A stretch of DNA of 64,000 nucleotides from CAYTGR01 sp964437445 (GTDB lineage: Bacteria > Chloroflexota > Anaerolineae > B4-G1 > SLSP01), in NCBI GenBank assembly GCA_964437445.1, contig CAYTGR010000005.1, forward strand, positions 62,001 through 126,000, read 5' to 3'. The position numbers and the translations under genes are program-made. Below, piece by piece: positions 8,019 to 14,497 of the stretch. Under the pieces are notes generated by a model. That model had not been told where the DNA came from. It saw only the letters and a list, made by a program, of their open reading frames with translations, and did not search any database. Positions within the stretch are counted from its first letter, which is position 1. Every line of letters begins with the position of its first letter.

Positions 8019-9422
8019 ATGGCAAACCACACAGTTCCGACCTTTTGTGGCCGCCATGGAAAATCAAGCCTGCTCCTCCTCTTGATTCTATGGTTGATAG
8101 CCTGGTTGGTTATTCCCCCGGCGGCAGCATTGAGTGCCGGGGCAGCATGGCCTCCTTACATCGTCTCCATCCCTCCCCGTGGAACCGTCCAGGTGGCTAT
8201 CCGGGGACACTGCTTGAATTACGGCCTACCCTTCCCCGGCCGGGAGCTCAAGGCCAGTGCCTTAGCCGATGACCCCATTCGCGCTGCCATTTTGTATAGC
8301 CTGGCTCAAGACTACTACTCACCCGCCGAGCTCTATCAAACCCAATGGGCCATCTGGCACTTCACCAACCAGGTAGATATTACCGGCGATAAGAACAAGC
8401 AAGCGGCCGAGATCGTCGCCCAGGCCACCAAAACCAAACCAACCGATCTGGATGCCGGTAGTCTATCCCTGATAGAGGCCGTTGAAAACAAACTGGTGCT
8501 GGCTACCATCAAAGATTTCAAAAATATCTCTAACCCGGCCTATTTTGGCACCGGCACCCTCATCATCACCAATCTGACCGAGAGCACGCAGGTGATCCAT
8601 CTGCCCTATGGGATGGTCTTTGTGGATGCCCGGCAAACCGGCGTCCAGAAAATGGCCATTTTCCCGGCGACCCTGCCGCAGACAGGGAGCGATACCGTCG
8701 TGCAGGCGGCGAGCGTCTGCAACCAGGTCAGTATCCGGTTGCCGGCCAAAGCCGCCACCCAAATTCTGGTCAACGGCCACTGCCTCAACTACGGGTTACC
8801 TTTCCCCGGCAAGGTCATGGTCTACAAAGGGCTCGGCACCGAGGTCATCCGCAACACCATCTGCTACAATCTGGCCCGGGGTTACACAAAAAGCGACCTC
8901 TGGCAGGCTCAGCTGGCCGTCTGGCGGCAAACGGATAAGCTGGACAAAGGCTCGCAATACCCGTTGGTGAACGAAATTGCCGCCTATGCGGAAAGCGGCG
9001 TCCAACCCGGCGACATCGGCTCAGACTGCTTGGCTCTCTCCGAGGCCATTGAGCAAGGAGTCGCCACGGTCACGCTGGATGATTTCACCAACATTTCAGA
9101 TCCGGCCTATTTTGGTCAGGGGACTCTGGTCGTCACCAACCAAACCGATAAAGAACAGACTCTCTGCATTCCCTACGGTATCGTTTTCAAAGATGCCAAA
9201 CAGACCGGAGTACAGGATATGGGAATTTTCCCGGCCCAACAGCCTGATCCGGCCCTGGTGAAGAACCGCACCGTGGCCGCGGCCAAAGTTGAGGACCCGC
9301 GCGCCCTGTTGCCGGCCAGCGGCGCTGCCCCCAACCTGACAGCATGGTTCTATCTGGTGCCCGGCCTGGCTTTGCTGGCGCTGGGGGCCTGGCTACGAGC
9401 ACGGAGCAGTAGCCGGCAATAG
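8019..9422 (+). CDS. Secreted surface protein with tandem duplicated domain and LPASG-type C-terminal anchor
   Basis: The family is not recognised. A basic N terminus and a hydrophobic stretch ending AAALSAGA form a signal peptide. Two copies of a domain of about 180 residues follow. Both contain GHCLNYGLPFPG near their start, then NISxPAYFGxGTL, YGxVFxDAxQTGVQ and xGIFPA or MAIFPA. Each copy keeps the Cys of GHCLNY; the second has extra Cys. The tail is LLPASG, a hydrophobic segment and RARSSSRQ, the layout of a sortase-type sorting signal, although no sortase gene is in the window. GGAG at 8009-8012 favours the ATG at 8019 over the TTG at 8013 and ATG at 8016. The gene has its own promoter and is bracketed by two hairpins sharing a core. 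Confidence 0.8.
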   Translation: MANHTVPTFCGRHGKSSLLLLLILWLIAWLVIPPAAALSAGAAWPPYIVSIPPRGTVQVAIRGHCLNYGLPFPGRELKASALADDPIRAAILYSLAQDYYSPAELYQTQWAIWHFTNQVDITGDKNKQAAEIVAQATKTKPTDLDAGSLSLIEAVENKLVLATIKDFKNISNPAYFGTGTLIITNLTESTQVIHLPYGMVFVDARQTGVQKMAIFPATLPQTGSDTVVQAASVCNQVSIRLPAKAATQILVNGHCLNYGLPFPGKVMVYKGLGTEVIRNTICYNLARGYTKSDLWQAQLAVWRQTDKLDKGSQYPLVNEIAAYAESGVQPGDIGSDCLALSEAIEQGVATVTLDDFTNISDPAYFGQGTLVVTNQTDKEQTLCIPYGIVFKDAKQTGVQDMGIFPAQQPDPALVKNRTVAAAKVEDPRALLPASGAAPNLTAWFYLVPGLALLALGAWLRARSSSRQ

Positions 9423-9448
9423 CAAGCCCACAAATGGTTTTTTTCACA

Positions 9449-9480
9449 ACCCACGGCCCCTGAATTCAGGGGCCGTGGGT
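9449..9480. terminator. Perfect 32-bp palindrome between convergent genes
   Basis: ACCCACGGCCCCTGAA at 9449-9464 is followed directly by its complement to 9480. It shares the CACGGCCCCTG core with the gdhA terminator. The downstream tract on the plus side is weak (ATTTAT). Seven Ts lie upstream at 9438-9444, so this is either a weak terminator or a mobile hairpin unit. Confidence 0.6.
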
Positions 9481-9518
9481 ATTTATCGTATTGAAGGGGC
9501 GAGCCGGTCAATCGTGCC

Positions 9519-9740
9519 TCATAGTTCTTTACTGCCCAACCCTCGCAACACCAACCAGAGCCCCACCAACGCTACAGCACCCGGGGCCAGGCAGAGCAAG
9601 GCCGTGAAAGTAGCCTGCCAGCCATAGATCAAGCCGGTCAGGCCACTGCCAACGACCACAAGCAGCACGACCACCCCGATCACCAGCTCGCGCTCCAGTC
9701 GTCGCTGGTATTGCCGCAAATTGTGTTCCTTCCAGGGCAT
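9519..9740 (-). CDS. Small membrane protein with two predicted transmembrane helices
   Basis: The 73-residue product begins MPWKEHNLRQYQRRLERE, a charged and probably helical cytoplasmic segment. Two hydrophobic helices follow (VIGVVVLLVVV and a later FTALLCLAPGAVALVGLWLVL), then a short tail. No family is recognised. The frame is open from 9815, but GGAGG sits 6 nt before the ATG at 9740, so that start is chosen. It lies about 90 nt downstream of the baeRF-type gene on the same strand and may share its transcript. Confidence 0.6.
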   Translation of the reverse strand: MPWKEHNLRQYQRRLERELVIGVVVLLVVVGSGLTGLIYGWQATFTALLCLAPGAVALVGLWLVLRGLGSKEL

Positions 9741-9826
9741 CGTGGCCTCCATATCACTCACCACTATCAGGGGCCAGCCAGACAGACAAGCTACATCTGC
9801 CGCCCGCTCGCCCATTCGCCATGCGC

Positions 9827-10930
9827 TTAGTATCGGAGTAGCGCGCCGATCCGTGCCTCCCCCAAAGCCGAGTTGGAGACCACTTCCACCGTGCCGCCTT
9901 TTTCCACCACCTGGCTGACCACGGCCTCCGCCGCATCAGGGATGTGCTCAAAGGTACCGCCGCAGAACGGGCAGTGTTCCAAAGTTTGCGCCGTCAGATA
10001 GCCGCAGCCCAGGCAACGATAGCCCGGCGCGTGAAAATCGCGCTCCAGCACCAGCACCTGAATCCGCCCCTCGTGGGCCGCGCTCAGCGTCTCGTCCAGG
10101 CGGACCACGCCGTTGGACCCTTTAGCGGCGCTGGTAATGACCGCTTCCACCAGTTCTTTCTTCCGCTGCTCATGCAGCTGTTGCAATATCAGCAAAGAAC
10201 GCTCGCGGATCTCCACCTCGCCCGCCGTCATATCGGCGGGGAAAGAGCCCACCACGGTCTCGCGCAGCGGGGCCGAGAGCACTTCCTGGAACTGGGCCAC
10301 CGTCGGCTCGGCGCCGGCCAGCAGCAGCCGCCGGGGACGTTGTTGCTGGCAGAAAAGGACCAGCGCCTCGGCCATCTCGCGCAGATTGCGCTGCACCGTC
10401 TCGGCCTCTTTGCGCCCCGATAAGGGCGCGCCGCCCCGCATTCCCACCACCGACGACCCCCGGCCCTTGCGGGTATGGCGTACGTCATCCCCGGCAAACC
10501 CTTCCTGGGCGATCAATTCCCCCATCTGAAAAGTGAAGAAACGGGCGCCCTGCCGATCCACCAACGCTACCGCGTACCGACCATAGACCCCATCCAGTTC
10601 CACCAGCGGGGAGATATAAGGCTTGCGGGCCACCGTGACCCCCGACCGGACCGGCACCGCCAGCGTCAAAGCCTGCCAGAAGTTTTCTGCCTGGCGGCTA
10701 AACAGCACCAGCCCGCGGCCAGACCAATCGTACTCCAGATCCACATAGCGCTTGACCGCCTCCAAATCGGCGGCCCCTACCTGGCCCTCCACCTGTTTCA
10801 ACAGCTCGCGCAGGATCAGTTTGTACTCTTCCGCCGTTTGTTGCGTGGGATCCACATTGAGGTAAACACTCAAAACCGGGCCCTGAGCTTCCATCGCAGC
10901 CAGCTCGCGCAGCGTTTTTTCGTCAAACAT
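9827..10930 (-). CDS. baeRF-type (bacterial eRF1/Vms1-like) protein with C-terminal zinc ribbon
   Basis: The 367-residue protein resembles the bacterial archaeo-eukaryotic release factor families related to eRF1 and Vms1, which act on peptidyl-tRNA. The N terminus (PVLSVYLNVDP) is characteristic. A middle domain carries the loop VVGMRGGAPLSGRKEAET at 161-178, where eRF1 would have GGQ. A C-terminal zinc ribbon has Cys306, Cys309, Cys320 and Cys323 (CLGCG, CPFCGG). The apparent GGA instead of GGQ leaves hydrolytic activity uncertain. A small reading frame (10947-11027) ends 16 nt upstream. The role in ribosome rescue is inferred from family. Confidence 0.72.
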   Translation of the reverse strand: MFDEKTLRELAAMEAQGPVLSVYLNVDPTQQTAEEYKLILRELLKQVEGQVGAADLEAVKRYVDLEYDWSGRGLVLFSRQAENFWQALTLAVPVRSGVTVARKPYISPLVELDGVYGRYAVALVDRQGARFFTFQMGELIAQEGFAGDDVRHTRKGRGSSVVGMRGGAPLSGRKEAETVQRNLREMAEALVLFCQQQRPRRLLLAGAEPTVAQFQEVLSAPLRETVVGSFPADMTAGEVEIRERSLLILQQLHEQRKKELVEAVITSAAKGSNGVVRLDETLSAAHEGRIQVLVLERDFHAPGYRCLGCGYLTAQTLEHCPFCGGTFEHIPDAAEAVVSQVVEKGGTVEVVSNSALGEARIGALLRY

Positions 10931-10946
10931 AGTTCTCTATCCTTTC

Positions 10947-11027
10947 TCAGCGCTTCGTAAATTTCAGAGTGATCAGGATTGACCTGTTTCTGGTAACCCT
11001 TTGCCCCGCAGTCAACAGATTTGGCAT
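10947..11027 (-). CDS. Possible 26-residue leader ORF upstream of the baeRF gene
   Basis: The ATG at 11027 begins MPNLLTAGQRV and the frame ends in TGA at 10947-10949, 16 nt before the baeRF start. It is preceded by AGGAGGTGAT, the full complement of the 16S anti-SD, but with only 2 nt between GGAGG and ATG, which is shorter than optimal. It could be a leader peptide, or the SD could belong to something else. The peptide resembles no known family. Confidence 0.22.
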   Translation of the reverse strand: MPNLLTAGQRVTRNRSILITLKFTKR

Positions 11028-11341
11028 CACCTCCTCACGAATCTTGTTTATGGCAAAAGTCGGCGGGATTGCTCACCCCACCGGAAAAGCCACGCTCCGG
11101 CCAAGGCCATAGGGGAACATCCATCAACGGGGAAATGGAGCAAGAGCCACCGGCCCACGGCAACCATCCCGACGCAAGCGCAGCCGGTGAGGGTGGCCGT
11201 CTGGCAAAATCTAATCATTCTCTGAACCCTCGGTCCTTTGAGACTACGGTTCATACTTAACTCTATTATCATCAGGAATGGCTTTCAGGTCAAGTAGGAA
11301 CCCGGGGTACTACCGGTCGCCGGTAAGGAGCAGTTTTTGTT

Positions 11342-11415
11342 GGACCACTGACCACAGACCACGGGCCACTATTTTAACCGGCGGTGGTCTGTGGTCCGTC
11401 GTCCGTGGTCTCCTG
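11342..11415. repeat. Heptamer-word inverted repeat (GACCAC/GTGGTC type)
   Basis: Tandem GACCACn words on the left arm pair with GTGGTCn words on the right around an AT-rich centre. It lies immediately downstream of guaA. Related copies are at 13658, 23138, 26141 and 54646. Confidence 0.7.
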
Positions 11416-11429
11416 ACAATATCCCAAAA

Positions 11430-12968
11430 CTATTCCCACTCAATCGTGGCCGGCGGTTTGCTGGTAATATCGTAGACCACCCGGTTCACCCCCGGCACCT
11501 CGTTGACAATCCGGCTGGATACACGGGCCAGCAGCTCATAAGGAAGCGGCGCCCAATCAGCTGTCATGAAATCCTCGGTAGTCACAGCCCGCAACGCCAC
11601 CACCTGCGCGTAGGTACGGCCATCGCCCATCACCCCCACGCTGTGCACCGGCAGGAGCACGGCAAAGGCTTGCGCGATCTGGCGGTACAGCCCCGCCGCC
11701 TGCAACTCGGCCAGGAAGATCGCATCCGCCGCCTGCAACGTAGCCACTTGCGCCGGGCCCACCGGCCCTAAGATACGGACCGCCAATCCAGGGCCGGGAA
11801 ACGGATGCCGCCAGATCAGAGCCTCCGGCAACCCCAGGGCCAGTCCTACCGCCCGCACCTCGTCCTTGAACAGCCAGCGCAACGGCTCCACCAGCGCCAG
11901 GTTCATCCGCTCCGGCAGGCCCCCCACGTTGTGGTGGCTTTTGATCCGCTGCGCGGTCGGCCGCCCGGCGCTCTCAATCACGTCCGGGTAGATGGTGCCC
12001 TGCGCCAGAAAGCGGACGTTGGGCAGGCGACCGGCCTCGGCCTCAAAGACGCGGATGAATTGCTCCCCAATGATTTTGCGCTTGGCCTCCGGCTCGCTGA
12101 TCCCCGCCAGGGCGCTCAGAAAACGCTCGGCGGCCTCCACCACCACCAGTCGCTCCCCCAGCAAGGGCCGGAAGAGCGCCGTCACCTGCGCGACCTCCTC
12201 CCGCCGGAGCAGGCCGGTATCCACCAGGATACAGGTCAGCTGCTCGCCTACCGCCCGCTGGACCAGCAGGGCCGTCACGGCGCTATCCACCCCGCCGCTC
12301 AGCCCGCAGACCACGCCGGCTTCCCCCACCTGTTGCCGGATCTCCGCCAGCGCCTCCTCAATGAAAGCGCCCGGCGTCCAATCGCCCCGGCAACCGCAGA
12401 TTTCGTAGAGGAAATGCCGCAGCATGGCCCCGCCCGCCACCGTATGGCTGACCTCCGGATGGAATTGCACGCCATAGAGCCGGCGTTCCGGGTCGCCCAT
12501 GGCCGCCAGCAGCCCCTGTTCACTATAGGCCAGCGGCTCCCATCCCGGCGGGACCTGCTCCACCCGGTCACCGTGGCTCATCCAGACCCGTTGGGGGCCG
12601 CTCAGGCCGGCCAGTGGCCCCAACGGCGCGGTGATCGTGAGGGTAGCCGGGCCGTACTCCCGCGCTTCTCCCGGCGTGACCCGCCCGCCCAGCGTCTGCG
12701 CCAGCAGCTGCATCCCGTAGCAGATCCCCAGCACCGGCACGCCCCATTCCAACACATAAGAGGGCAGGGTCGGCGCGCCGGACTCGTAGACGCTGGCCGG
12801 CCCGCCGGAGAGAATGAAACCACGCGGCGCCAAGGCCCTCACCGTCTCCGCCGGCGCTGTCCAGGGCACGATCTCCGCGTAGACCTGCTGCTCACGCACC
12901 CGCCGCGCAATCAGCTGCGTGTACTGCGAGCCGTAATCCAGAATAACGATCGTCTCATGGCCGGCCAT
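11430..12968 (-). CDS. guaA: GMP synthase (glutamine-hydrolysing)
   Basis: GuaA converts XMP to GMP using ATP and glutamine ammonia. The 512-residue protein has a class I glutaminase domain with Cys83 (GICYGMQ) and the His170/Glu172 pair (QFHPEVSHT). An ATP-pyrophosphatase domain follows with the SGGVDS loop at 224-229, then the dimerisation tail ending TSKPPATIEWE. The frame is open to 13187, but homology begins at MAGHETIVILDYGSQYTQ, so the start is the ATG at 12968, 7 nt after the xpt stop. With xpt it forms a two-gene guanine nucleotide salvage operon. Confidence 0.96.
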   Translation of the reverse strand: MAGHETIVILDYGSQYTQLIARRVREQQVYAEIVPWTAPAETVRALAPRGFILSGGPASVYESGAPTLPSYVLEWGVPVLGICYGMQLLAQTLGGRVTPGEAREYGPATLTITAPLGPLAGLSGPQRVWMSHGDRVEQVPPGWEPLAYSEQGLLAAMGDPERRLYGVQFHPEVSHTVAGGAMLRHFLYEICGCRGDWTPGAFIEEALAEIRQQVGEAGVVCGLSGGVDSAVTALLVQRAVGEQLTCILVDTGLLRREEVAQVTALFRPLLGERLVVVEAAERFLSALAGISEPEAKRKIIGEQFIRVFEAEAGRLPNVRFLAQGTIYPDVIESAGRPTAQRIKSHHNVGGLPERMNLALVEPLRWLFKDEVRAVGLALGLPEALIWRHPFPGPGLAVRILGPVGPAQVATLQAADAIFLAELQAAGLYRQIAQAFAVLLPVHSVGVMGDGRTYAQVVALRAVTTEDFMTADWAPLPYELLARVSSRIVNEVPGVNRVVYDITSKPPATIEWE

Positions 12969-12975
12969 CGTGACC

Positions 12976-13563
12976 TCACACCTCGGCAAAGACGATCGTG
13001 CCGTCTGCACGCATCTCGGTGATGATGACCAGCGAATAGATCGGCACGCCCAGCCCCAGCAACGCTTCCCGCCCTCCCTCAAACGATTTTTCCACCAGCG
13101 ATCCAATGCCCACCACAGTCGCGCCCGCGTTGTGCACAATCCGGGCCATCGCGGCAATGGTCTGACCGGTGGCGAGAAAATCATCAATGATGAGCACCCG
13201 ATCTTGAGCGTGCAGGAATTCCGGCGAGACCATCAGGGAGACTTCGTGCCCTTTGGTATGCGAGGGCGCAAATTCCACCAACACCGGCTCCTGCATGGTG
13301 ATCGGCTTGTGCTTGCGGGCGTAGACCAGCGGCACCCCCAGCGCGTAGGCAGTCGCCAGCGCCGGCACAATGCCGGAGACTTCAGCGGTCAAGACCCGGG
13401 TGGGCTGGGCCGCGCTGAAATAGCGAGCAAACTCCACACCGGCCTCCAGCATCAAACTGGCATCCACCTGATGATTGATCACGCTATCAATCTTGAGAAT
13501 ACCGCGCCCTAAATTTTTCCCTTCCCGGCAGATCCGTTCTTGCAAAGCTTCCATGACCGTCAT
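12976..13563 (-). CDS. xpt: Xanthine phosphoribosyltransferase
   Basis: Xpt transfers phosphoribose from PRPP to xanthine, giving XMP, the substrate of the guaA product directly downstream. The 195-residue protein shows the PRPP loop as VLIIDDFLATGQT and the family N terminus MEALQERICREGKNLG. The start is set at the ATG at 13563, because GGAGGTGAG lies just upstream; another Met three codons later is possible. Length matches the family (about 190). The 13564-13860 leader was checked for a purine riboswitch core and none was seen; an ordinary promoter lies close to the start. Confidence 0.92.
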   Translation of the reverse strand: MTVMEALQERICREGKNLGRGILKIDSVINHQVDASLMLEAGVEFARYFSAAQPTRVLTAEVSGIVPALATAYALGVPLVYARKHKPITMQEPVLVEFAPSHTKGHEVSLMVSPEFLHAQDRVLIIDDFLATGQTIAAMARIVHNAGATVVGIGSLVEKSFEGGREALLGLGVPIYSLVIITEMRADGTIVFAEV

Positions 13564-13591
13564 TCCCTCACCTCCTGGCTGTGATGGTGGT

Positions 13592-13620
13592 ATCATACCT
13601 CAAGGCCCATGAAGTCACAA
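13592..13620 (-). promoter_or_regulatory. Promoter of the xpt-guaA operon
   Basis: On the minus strand TTGTGA (13620-13615) and TATGAT (13597-13592) are 17 nt apart. The predicted start leaves a leader of about 22 nt, too short for an aptamer. Confidence 0.6.
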
Positions 13621-13657
13621 GTCATTGAGTATGCCCATCGCGGTCTGTTCTGCCAGG

Positions 13658-13730
13658 AGACCACGGACGACTGACTACAGACGACCAACCGGTTAAAATA
13701 GGGTGGTCTGCGGTCTGTGGTCAGTGGTCA
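13658..13730. repeat. Heptamer-word inverted repeat between xpt and lrp
   Basis: It has the same GACCAC/GTGGTC word type as the copies at 11342, 23138 and 26141, around an AT-rich centre (GGTTAAAATA). It sits upstream of the divergent promoters of xpt and the Lrp gene. Confidence 0.7.
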
Positions 13731-13800
13731 TAAAGAAAACGTGACTTTTACCAATGAACAGGTAGCAACTTGGGTTATTTAAGAAAATCTCCCCCCTGGC

Positions 13801-13829
13801 TTGACGTGATCGGAAATTTTTTATATAAT
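13801..13829 (+). promoter_or_regulatory. Strong sigma-70-type promoter of the Lrp-family gene
   Basis: TTGACG at 13801-13806 and TATAAT at 13824-13829 have a 17-nt spacer. The predicted leader is about 27 nt. The spacer and flanks are AT-rich, unlike the surrounding DNA. Confidence 0.82.
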
Positions 13830-13862
13830 CTATGTAGGAATCGGTAAACAGGTACCCCATTT

Positions 13863-14351
13863 ATGTCCGAAATAGACACCATTGACCGCGCGATAGTAGA
13901 CCTCTTGATGGAAGACGGCCGCATGTCCTGCGCCGAAATTGCCCGGCGCATAGAAGGCCTCTCCGAACGCGCTGTCCGTTACCGCATTGACCGCCTGATC
14001 CAGCAGGGCTTGATCCGCATCAGCGCCATTGTCAACCCCCAGGCCGTGGGCTTCCCGGTGGTGGCCGACGTTTTCCTGGAAGTGGAGCCGGGGCAGATTA
14101 TGGCGGTGGCGCGCAAAATGGCCGAATATGAATGCGTGAGCTACGTGGCCTGTTCCACGGGCGACCGGGATGTGAGCATCCAGGTCGTTGCCCGCGACAA
14201 CGCGGAGCTCTACCGCTTCGTGACCGAAGTGGTCGGCCAGGTACCCGGTGTGCGCAAAACGACCACCCTGCTCGTCCCCCAAGTCCTCAAAGACGTGTAT
14301 GAATGGCGCATCCCCCACCGTGCCTGTGCGGCCGGGAAGCAAGAGGCGTGA
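13863..14351 (+). CDS. Lrp/AsnC-family transcriptional regulator
   Basis: The 162-residue regulator has an N-terminal winged helix-turn-helix (IDRAIVDLLMEDGRMSCAEIARR, then RAVRYRIDRLI) and a C-terminal RAM ligand-binding fold. Lrp/AsnC proteins sense amino acids or related metabolites and form octamers. Its place at the head of a plus-strand block with aminotransferases, amine and amino-acid transporters and AORs makes it the most likely local regulator; this is inference from position. It has its own strong promoter, and a heptamer-word repeat follows its stop. Confidence 0.88.
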   Translation: MSEIDTIDRAIVDLLMEDGRMSCAEIARRIEGLSERAVRYRIDRLIQQGLIRISAIVNPQAVGFPVVADVFLEVEPGQIMAVARKMAEYECVSYVACSTGDRDVSIQVVARDNAELYRFVTEVVGQVPGVRKTTTLLVPQVLKDVYEWRIPHRACAAGKQEA

Positions 14352-14455
14352 AACGTAAAACGTGAAACGTGAAGCGTGAAATCAGGTGAGCAGTGAGTTG
14401 TGAATGGTACGGAGTGCATGGGACGAAAGCGACGGCTCACCACTCACCCACTACT
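14348..14455. repeat. Heptamer-word repeats between lrp and AOR
   Basis: Words of the type CGTGAAA and GTGAGCA run from 14348. Their complement (CTCACCACTCACCCA) ends near 14452. They belong to the same word classes as the arrays at 17914 and 30213. Confidence 0.6.
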
Positions 14456-14456
14456 A

Positions 14457-14483
14457 TTGTTTTAAGGAGATTGTTTTAAGGAG
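14457..14483 (+). promoter_or_regulatory. Tandemly duplicated ribosome-binding segment before AOR
   Basis: TTGTTTTAAGGAG occurs twice, at 14457-14469 and 14471-14483, a 14-nt period. The second copy extends into GGAGGAGG. A three-codon frame (ATG at 14490, TGA at 14499-14501) overlaps the AOR start codon. Confidence 0.6.
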
Positions 14484-14497
14484 GAGGTAATGCCAAG

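Larger units (their letters stand above)
10931..11429. other. Gene-poor leader region between guaA and the baeRF gene
   Basis: This stretch of about 500 nt separates two minus-strand genes. It holds a candidate leader ORF at 10947-11027 on the minus strand, preceded by a full AGGAGGTGAT anti-SD complement, and a heptamer-word inverted repeat at 11342-11415. Between about 11050 and 11280 there are GC-rich self-complementary stretches. No riboswitch or tRNA could be matched, and no convincing coding frame was found. Confidence 0.4.

Noticed and set aside
11085..11215. Possible SAM- or cobalamin-type riboswitch (CGGCAACC, AGGGGAAC fragments)
   Set aside because: Only isolated motif fragments match; the required stems and the 3' core are missing, and they lie on the strand opposite to the flanking genes.
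11048..11272. 74-codon minus-strand frame in the guaA-baeRF spacer
   Set aside because: No Shine-Dalgarno, no recognisable fold, and it ends before the leader ORF; composition looks non-coding.
13564..13860. Purine riboswitch ahead of xpt
   Set aside because: The region was examined on the minus strand and no aptamer core was found; a promoter only about 22 nt upstream of the leader start leaves no room.
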